NCBI RefSeq assembly: GCF_029784155.1
Contig: NC_073692.1
Span: forward strand, 434,783,228 to 434,847,227
Direction of reading: 5' to 3'
DNA: 64,000 bases
Origin: Uranotaenia lowii
Taxonomy: Eukaryota; Arthropoda; Insecta; Diptera; Culicidae
Under the pieces are notes generated by a model that did no database searches, had not been told where the DNA came from, and saw only the letters and a program-made list of their open reading frames with translations. Below, piece by piece: positions 56,487-64,000 of the stretch (positions are counted from its first letter, which is position 1; each line of letters starts with the position of its first letter). A program made the translations under genes and the position numbers.

Positions 56487-59400
56487 GATGTCATTACAGT
56501 TTCCTGTGTGCAAAAACATGTAGGATATAACCGATAAATTCAAGAGTGTCAGATTTGTAGAGCTGGGAACCAATAATTTTAAGTCTTTATTTATAAAAAC
56601 CATTAATTTATGTGAAAAACGGCAGCTCAAAATAGACACTATATGCAAGAGAACAAAAAAAATAGACCTAGTATAGGTACCAGCTTATATTTAAGTTTTT
56701 CTTCTGTTTATGGTGTGGAATAATTCTATATTTCACCATTTTTGTCGGAAAGTTGATGAAAATTAGCTGGCACGCATGTTTAAGAAATTAATTAGAAAAG
56801 CCGATAGGTAATGACCACTCAATAAAGAAAGACTCTTCAATACCACGAATAGTTTGTCTGATGATAGAAGGAAAACACCTTTCAAAATGTATAATGTTTG
56901 TGCAAAGGTTTTTATTGTTACAACTAACAGTTCAAAATGAATTGCATCTTATTGAACACCATGTAAGTGTATCAAGAAATGTTCAACAGTATTCCTAAAA
57001 ATATTTTTAGTAATTTCTATCATTCTCACATGAATGTTTCTATTCAATTCATCATTTCTTCGGGATTTTTAAAAAAAATCCAATGTCGACAAATGATCAA
57101 AACATGACAGCGCATTTATCAGTACGAGCAATGGGTAAAAAGGGACCAGATCAGATAGTAATTCATACCACCAACCCAGTATTCAAAGCGCTATTCAAAT
57201 ATCCCAATTATTTGGAACATTTTCAATGCGACTACTGGTGACCGTTTTTAATTTTTGTCATAAATACCCACCCTGATCCTCCTTTGCTCGATGGCAGCGA
57301 ATACACGATTTAAATGGTCGACTTTTCCGCCAAGTCATCGAGTACCAATCATTATCGCAGTTGGCGGCGGGCGCCCGGTCGAGTAAAAATCGTGTCCCAT
57401 TATTGCCGTTCATGGCATGCTATTGCTGCACTGAACACCCATAAGGGTGAAAGTCCTTTTGCTCCGAATTGCGGGCGGCGACCCACAGGATGAATAGGCA
57501 AATGGACGGATGAATGACAGTGTATCACGATAATCCGACCAGCTGACAATATCCTTCGACTTTGAGTAGGGGATCGAAACCCATCGCAAGGAATCCTTCG
57601 ATTTTTTGGCTATGGAAAGCAAAATAAGCAGCAAAGCTAAACTAGAGTGTGAGAAGGGTCGAAGTGACTAATACATCATGATCATTATCAATCCATAAAT
57701 GCAAAAAACGACACTCCTGGATACAAAAACGGAAGTTTGATCAGAAGTAGATTTTATCATCCCCTTCTACGAGATTAGTCGTTAGATACGTAAAAGCAAC
57801 TGAGTCGCACCGTAAAAGTGAAAGTTTTGCCTTTCATACAATCTTTGCACGAATATAAGAAAACTTTTACGCCGACAACGTCCTGCTGGAAGACACTTTT
57901 GATAACGGATTTGGACATCAGGCCTGGAAATCTCATTTGAATACCTCCGGTGTGTCGTCCGGCTAGCTCTAGCATGAGATCGGCTGTAGCGAAACTTTGA
58001 ACTAATGTGTGTACGTATGTATGTTCGTTCATTCAATCAGTTTGAATCCTGCCCGACCGACCGTTATCTGCCTGCCTGGGAAGGATGGTTTTTATATTAA
58101 TATCTTCCAACGGCGACGCTCCTCCAGGAGTGCTGCCACACCTACACGTGCAAAACAGTCCTACAAATGGATAGATAGAAGTCTCATTAATCATTCTGTC
58201 CCGGGTCGTCTTCTTTTGGCCGGACGAGTTTGAGGAAGACAGGAGAAAGCATTATTTTTTCCCTAGTTTCCCTGTAGGTAACCTTTTACGGTGGCGTAGG
58301 TATACGGTTATAAGATCGGGCGACAAAGTTCAGCCTTTCAAAAGCGGGAATAGTTCCGGAAATGTTTGGGAATTGGGATGGGACCATAAATCTATGCAGG
58401 CCGGCTATATGGATGACTGAGTGTCTAGCCAAGATTTAGATTTGTCTAGGTTTAGATAACAGACATAGACAGGTAATCGGGAAAAACTCTCTATCTTTTC
58501 TACGATGTGTGAATGAGTATTGAAAATGTTGAATTTTAATTTGAAAACAGTAGTTTGAAAGATTCAACATAAATATTCATAACAATATCTTCTGGAGCAC
58601 GCTTGAACAAAATAGGGGAAAAGGGAAATCAATCATTTTATCAGCTTGGTCTAATGCATCAAACCCCACCAGAAAGATCATTACAGTTACATCGCTCAGC
58701 TCTTAGAGGGGTTCCCTTCAATGAAAAATGGCTGTCATTTAACCTCAACAGACGGGGCATATCGATATTGCTACTTGATGAAGAACGTTGGCAACACTCA
58801 CCAGTGCCAAAGGGGGTTGCCACCACTTTCATATCTTAATCGAGTTAACAAATTTTCTAATTAATCCTACTTCCTCTCATAGCGCACAAAATGACTGTAC
58901 AGAAGGAACGGAACAGAAGCCCTACGCCAAAGTCAAGTCTCGGCAAGCCATGACTTTATCGAGCCCTTCAAGCTTCTCATCAATCGGAGACCGACACGGA
59001 AAAAATATTTAATATATAGCCCTCATTAGGAGCGTTTCCCAACCCATCGGATTTGTTTTTCTTCCATGCTGATGATGACTACGACGAAAAAGTCATTTTG
59101 TTTCAAACTGCGAAATAAATGCTTTGTTTTTTTTCCTTATTATTTTCGATCGTTCAAAGGAAAAACTCCCCCTTATGTCAGATTTTGGTCAACGCACGCT
59201 TTGATTTTGGTCAAAATCTGACGGAAGGGTGAAACAGCTCTTGCTTTTCTCAATGACTTGAATCCAGTCGATCAATTTATTCCTGGTAATAATTTACACA
59301 AAGGTATGAGTAAGTATATGTTAGGGTGACCCAAATCTGTTTTCTGGTGCCAAGTTTTGCTGTCCTTACTCCTTCGTTAGAGCAATTTTAAATAAAATAT

Positions 59401-60145
59401 AATAAAAAACATACAACTTTTCTTCGTTTGTAAAATTTTTATGGAAAATGTAAACATCTACCTAAAGGTGTAAACAAGATTCATTTTGAAGACGGTCCTT
59501 CTCTACGTCTCAAAAAATGGTCTCATTTTTTGGAAACAAAAATTGTTTTCAAATCTGTGAAAGGTGACCTTCTGAAGAACAAGGATGTCCATGAGTTCGA
59601 ACCCAAAAGTAAAATTCCAGCTCAGTAGCACTGGATAAGTTTTCCAGTTAATGTCCGCAAAATGCATCAATCATAATAAATAGTCGTGAATGACACAAGA
59701 ATGTTAAACAACTATAATCTATAGAAAATTATTTTAAAAAATATCCTTTTTTCTGAGGACAACTGAATGAAAAGTAGGCAAAACATTGAAAAGCAGTCAT
59801 GTTTTTCTTCATAATCTCATCGAGAAAAAATCAATCGATAAATTACATTTTTTTGTGCGAATTTCAGAAAATATCAACCCTTTCAATTGACGATAGAATA
59901 ATTTTCTGAAAGGATGATTCAATCAACGGATAATCCTAAATCTTATTTTAATCACATTTATTTGAAAGTCTTTGAAATTGCACTGTACCCTTTGGTAATG
60001 TTATGCGCAAACTTAAAAAAAATCCCCAACTTTTTCATTGAGTCCTTGATTTATTTTCAGCACGAATCCTTTTTTTATTTAAACTAGCATTATTAAGAGC
60101 GTTTTATTTCAAATCTTTTTACTAACAAATATGTGTTTGATACGG
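56487..60145. other. Unique intergenic sequence
   Basis: 57200-57640, 57780-58250 and 58600-59010 are GC-richer unique blocks with no recognisable protein in any frame. Near 59167-59214 a small inverted pair, GTCAGATTTTG/CAAAATCTGAC, may be a worn MITE. Otherwise AT-rich. Confidence 0.35.
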
Positions 60146-60815
60146 TAGACTGAGTCGATTTGGGGTCATTTTTGAATTTCACGAACCCTGGGGTCTTAAA
60201 AGCTTTGTTTTGGTTCAAAACTCATCCATGATTTTTGGCAGAATTTCCAAGTAACGTTTACATGAGTAAATTCGAACTTTTAGGTTAGTATGGGAAAATT
60301 GAATATTTTGTACTGAAAAAATCAACATCATTTTCGTTTCTTCTGTGGAACCGAGCCTGCTAATGGTTTTTGTGCCAATTTATAAATTTCCTGAAAAAAA
60401 TTTTCCGCTAAACAACTTTGTTGAAGACCGCAACTTAGTATGTTAGTATAACAGGGGTATCTCTTTTCGCTTTGATAAACAATAAATTAAATTGACATCA
60501 CTACTGGGTGCTTAGCGAGGTCTAGCATGGCTACTTTTCATGCAATACTTCGCGTGGCTTCAACAGTGATGTCAATTAAATTTTCTTGTAAAAACCATAA
60601 TCAGGCTCAGTTCCACAGAAGAAACGAAAATGATGTTGATTTTCCAGTACAAAATATTCAATTTTCCCATACAAACCTAAAAGTTCAAATTTACTCATGT
60701 AAACGTTACTTAAACATTTCGCAAAAAAAAATCATGGATAAGTTTTGGACCAAAACGAAGCTTTTAAGACCTCATGGTTTGTGAAATTCAAAAATGACCC
60801 CATAGACTCAGTCTA
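60146..60815. mobile_element. Fold-back MITE, about 670 bp
   Basis: The left arm from TAGACTGAGTC (60146) and the right arm ending GACTCAGTCTA (60815) match over more than 220 bases in inverted orientation, with shared blocks such as GGGGTCATTTTTGAATTTCAC, ACGTTTACATGAGTAAATT, GGGAAAATTGAATATTTTG and AACATCATTTTCGTTTCTTC. A further inner pair (ATTAAATTGACATCACT and its complement) shows that the left arm carries an extra stretch of about 100 bases. TA borders each end, so a TA target duplication is likely. There is no coding capacity. Confidence 0.85.
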
Positions 60816-62120
60816 ATGCTACGGCTCAATTGTTGCATCCGTATTATAGTCTCAATGTTTACTCTATACTAAAATACTCTTCACTTCATTAGAAAATATT
60901 AAAAAGAAGTCCATCAAAAAAAATAATCGATTAAAAGTAACTTGCTCAAAAAGCAAGTTACGCCCTTCTGTTATACTTTATATTTTATAATCACATGAGA
61001 GTCCCAAAACATATAAGTGGTAAAATCAGGTCCATCTTCTGTAAGGTTAATGTCATATTTACTTTTAGGTCCAACATACATACATATGTCATTTTTTTTC
61101 AAAAACTCTTTTAAATTAAATCTTGAAAAAGGATTATGATAAAATATAATCTTCCTGATGGAAGTTAGCCGAATACAAAAAGAAAAAGTCCAGACAAAGG
61201 ACCGCCCGGAAGCTGTCAGTTTTTTTTTCCTTTTTGAAGTAAGCAAAAAGTTGCCAAAAATATCAAATCATCCATCTTTCAATGATGCCACGACGATAAA
61301 CATTCTCAGCTTGGGGCCAAATCTGAAATTTTGATAATTTGCATTTTCGAGTGATTGTCCTTTTTTCAGGTTCCCCATGTCCTGCTTCCCATCCGCCCCA
61401 ACCACAAGTTTAAGTCTATATCCGGCAATGGGGAGTCTCGAAAAGAAAGTTTTTATTCCTCGGCAGCCCGACTGGAAACCCATCGAAGGATAAAGCATTC
61501 GGATCGCACTCTCCTCGGTCCCAAATCCTGATTTATTTTGCCGAAGAGGTTGGGGAAGTTGGTGGTGGAAATCCCAATCTGCTTGACTGACTGCCAGAAG
61601 CAGTTTTTTCGGACCCGAGGTAGGGCAGGAGCAGAGAGAAAAAAAGAAAGAGACACCGGAAATAATCGCTCCCGCAAATTGAAGGGACAATAACTTTTAT
61701 CCTTTATGCTTCGACTGTTTTCCTTGCCTAGTTCGACAATTTCGAATCGGTAGGGGGAGAAAATTTTTTGGTTCAACTTTCTGAAGCTGTCTCGAAAATC
61801 CTAGCATCGATTTATGGTGGAGGCAAAAATTTTCCACCTCAATAGACAGGCAAGTCCTTGTTGATGACCGGTACACCCATAGAAGAGGTTGCAAAAATCC
61901 AATGCCTTTTTAGCAAATCTCTGTGCCGATAATGCTCTGAAATGTGCACTGTGCCGAAGACGGTATGTTTGAAAAACCGTAACTGGCATAAGGACTCGGC
62001 TCCCAACCAAAATGATGACCACTACATTCAAGCGAAACAAGAAAAACATTTTATGGGATTTCCTTCCTATTGGATAATTCATCCCAGAAACAAGAAAATA
62101 AAAATTAAAACCTCAGCGCT
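60816..62120. other. Unique intergenic sequence
   Basis: 61260-61700 is GC-richer with overlapping frames on the minus strand but no domain. Nothing else was recognised. Confidence 0.35.
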
Positions 62121-62196
62121 GTAGTGAGAATCGAAATCACATCACCAATTGTATCGTCTTGCCAGTCCGACATTCTAACCAGTGTACTATTCGAGC
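62121..62196 (-). other. tRNA-like sequence, probable SINE head
   Basis: On the minus strand TAGTACACTGGTTAGAATG resembles an A box and GTGATTTCGATTCTCAC resembles a B box about 45 bases later. The region between does not form a proper anticodon arm by eye, so a working tRNA is unlikely. No tail or target duplication was delimited. Confidence 0.35.
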
Positions 62197-62441
62197 TTCA
62201 TGCAGGACGTGGTATATTTGTCATAGGCTTTCTGTTACCGATCAATCACAAAAAACGTACAACGGCGGCTTCCCGGCGTTTGGCCTCCTTTCAATGCATT
62301 CCTTTCCTTCGGGAGTGAAGGAACGGGAAACCCATTGAATGAGAACTGTGCTTTGCTTACTGCCTGCTATTACATACACACGCTACATATACACAGCTGC
62401 TAAAGCCGGGCAGCTTGGCCGGTGTTGTTTGCCTGTGAATT

Positions 62442-62591
62442 GAAGGAATGTTTTTGTTGTTGCTTTTGCTACATACACACGCACAGCTTAGCCGTGTTTG
62501 CCGGTTGATTGAATTAGAAGGATGTTTTTGTTGTTGCTTTTGCTACATTCACACGCACAGTGCTCGGTTCGCTGGCTGCCTGGTGTTGGCC
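62442..62591 (+). repeat. Tandem duplication, 75-bp period
   Basis: GAAGGAATGTTTTTGTTGTT at 62442 recurs as GAAGGATGTTTTTGTTGTTG at 62517. Both copies continue with GCTTTTGCTACAT and CACACGCACAG. A looser third relative with TACATACACACGC lies upstream near 62370. Confidence 0.85.
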
Positions 62592-63423
62592 GGTATTTAT
62601 TTCCATCCTTCTTCGGCTTGTGATGCGATGGGGAGGGACGCGAAAACGTTTTTATTTTGTTTCATTCAGACATACGCAATTCGGTTGCGCTGGGAGGTTA
62701 ATGCCGGTGGGCGCAAATCGAATCAGTGCCGGTCGCGTTATCTTCTTGTACCAATGATGCTATGAAACTGACTACACGCCATTGGCACAGAGGCTGAATT
62801 TTGGGTGTAGGTTTAGGAATTTTATCGATTTTGATAGCCGGCCTCCAACAAAACAACGACAAAACGTGTGCAAGTGAGGGAATTTCCCCAAATACTATGA
62901 CCGGGGATTAGATTTAATCGGTGCAAACTGTCCATTAAAACATACCGATGCAATAAATAACTGCGATGGGATGTGTCCCAGTAGCGCCTAATTCGATCCG
63001 GAACATTTGATTTTATCGCCATGGACACGCAGGTTACGGATTTTTTATCGCTTTCGGTTGCGAGGAAACAAATCCCTTTGACGGAAGAGTGGATTACGTT
63101 AAGACATTCTCCGGAAAGGACCTGGGTGCACTTTTTTACCCGTGGAATTAACTCCGGATTACGTGAACTTTGCTGGCATTCCTCGCCTTGGAAGATGAAG
63201 TTTGACTCGGACAATTAAATACCATAATTGGGGGTACCTTTACGGGTATTGAGGGTTTTTCTGAGAAAGGGAAACTTCATAGGGAAACATTTAAAAAAAA
63301 ATAAAACCAACAGTTGTTTGAAGAAACAAATTAGTCTTAGTTCTATTTTCATTCTCTTTTTTATACAAAAATTCGTATTTGTTGGACTTAACCATTTGGC
63401 TCCGATGATACTCTGTTATCGAA
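62592..63423. other. Intergenic sequence, includes 3' flank of the nuclease gene
   Basis: No separate gene is seen. On the minus strand TATAAA at 63359-63364, about 60 bases past the nuclease stop, is a possible variant poly(A) signal; no AATAAA is close. Confidence 0.3.
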
Positions 63424-64000
63424 TCAAAGCAACAAATTCGCTATTGGTTGCAGTGGAAGGTGCTTTGTGACAGCATTGAATTCATCAACACGGCAGGCGT
63501 AGCAGAAACCTTCGCGCAGATTCAAACGATCAAACTTCCACCAATCGAGTTGATCGGCTACATCTTCACAGAAGAAGAAATCCTCTTTGAGTTCCTCCTT
63601 AGTGATGAATGGATTATTCACTCCAATTAATGCAATTCCAGCATCGTTTGCCTCATCGTGTAAAACCTTGTAGTAGATTTTCGGAACAGGAATTCTAGCA
63701 ACACCATCAGCGTCGTAATCCAGGTATAATTTTTGGGGATCCCCATTGGTATCGGCAAGCTCTAATACGCCGTAGGTCCCAGTATAAACGGTAACGGATA
63801 TTTTTTTTCGTGCCAAATAGTCTCGTAAGTTACTTTCGATGCGTTGCCAGTTTTTGCCATTAAAACTTTGCCATTGGGGTGCAACATTCATAAACCAGAA
63901 AGTGGCCAGCTGATGGGCAACATAAACAAATTCTGCTTTTGCAGCTAGATGACCTCTCGCAAGAAACAAGTCTTTGTTTTGATTTAGCAAAGCATCTACA
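63424..64000 (-). CDS. DNA/RNA non-specific endonuclease, C-terminal part, runs off window
   Basis: The minus-strand frame is open from 64000 to a TGA at 63424-63426, giving about 191 residues. It contains FLARGHLAAKAEF, the RGH catalytic-histidine motif of the Serratia-type nuclease family as it appears in insect secreted nucleases. About 25 residues later comes FWFMNVAPQWQSFNGKNWQ, whose Asn belongs to the magnesium-binding site and whose Gln/Trp pattern is typical. Downstream are YTGTYGVLEL, IPVPKIYYKVLHDE and IGVNNPF, matching the rest of the domain order. The family cleaves DNA and RNA, usually in gut or saliva. The N-terminal signal peptide and first half lie beyond the window. No ATG starts the visible part, so the apparent TTG start is not a start. 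Nothing suggests a pseudogene in the visible exon. Confidence 0.9.
   Translation of the reverse strand, partial: VDALLNQNKDLFLARGHLAAKAEFVYVAHQLATFWFMNVAPQWQSFNGKNWQRIESNLRDYLARKKISVTVYTGTYGVLELADTNGDPQKLYLDYDADGVARIPVPKIYYKVLHDEANDAGIALIGVNNPFITKEELKEDFFFCEDVADQLDWWKFDRLNLREGFCYACRVDEFNAVTKHLPLQPIANLLL

Noticed and set aside
62121..62196. Functional tRNA gene on the minus strand
   Set aside because: A- and B-box-like words exist but the anticodon and acceptor arms do not pair properly.
63990..63992. TTG start codon for the nuclease
   Set aside because: The frame stays open to the window edge and the catalytic RGH motif sits only about ten codons in, so the true start is upstream outside the window.

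Overview
The window looks like a piece of an AT-rich insect genome, most probably a mosquito or close dipteran relative. This rests on four decayed non-LTR retrotransposon copies of types common in mosquitoes, many small inverted-repeat DNA elements, and one recognisable host gene at the right edge. That gene is the C-terminal catalytic part of an insect DNA/RNA non-specific endonuclease (63424-64000, minus strand, running off the window). The species is inference; nothing here is diagnostic. No bacterial features, operons or CRISPR arrays were seen.

Layout. 1-2580 is a 5' endonuclease plus reverse transcriptase element (minus strand, RTE-like, broken; its 3' end lies outside). 2.6-9.7 kb is AT-rich and unique, with a 1.3 kb TA-flanked inverted-repeat element (4341-5669), a 0.34 kb fold-back (6961-7298) and a degenerate CR1-like reverse transcriptase (7838-8900). 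9.8-11.0 kb holds a TATA box, a GC-richer block and a GTAAGT donor, possibly the first exon of an unknown gene. A short 9-bp satellite lies at 15471-15838. 16440-18755 is a second RTE-like element, the best preserved here. 18.8-33.9 kb is mostly unique AT-rich DNA with an 18/36-bp minisatellite (27521-28160) and two TIR elements (28406-29350, 29635-30622).

33926-44695 is the dominant feature: about 10.8 kb of the 9-bp satellite TTTTTGTCA, broken by exactly 500 N. Because 9 is a multiple of 3 and the unit has no stop in any plus-strand frame, it produces enormous meaningless open frames. 44.7-50.3 kb is unique DNA with three small mobile elements. 50283-54933 is a hAT element with an 8-bp target duplication, enclosing a second hAT-like element that in turn encloses a 5'-truncated Jockey-like element. 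54970-56486 is a Helitron-like repeat that appears to have captured an internal Jockey reverse transcriptase fragment. 56.5-63.4 kb is unique DNA with a 670-bp fold-back element (60146-60815), a tRNA-like module and a 75-bp tandem duplication.

Nothing works as a gene network here; it is a repeat-rich intergenic or intronic region. The most unusual signals are two families of extremely small inserted sequences with clear target-site duplications. One is a core of about 40-55 bp with an A-rich tail, present three times with nearly the same 5' boundary. The other is an 85-bp element without an A tail, present once intact and once as a snap-back inversion. These, with the large 9-bp satellite and its copy 18 kb away, deserve checking first.
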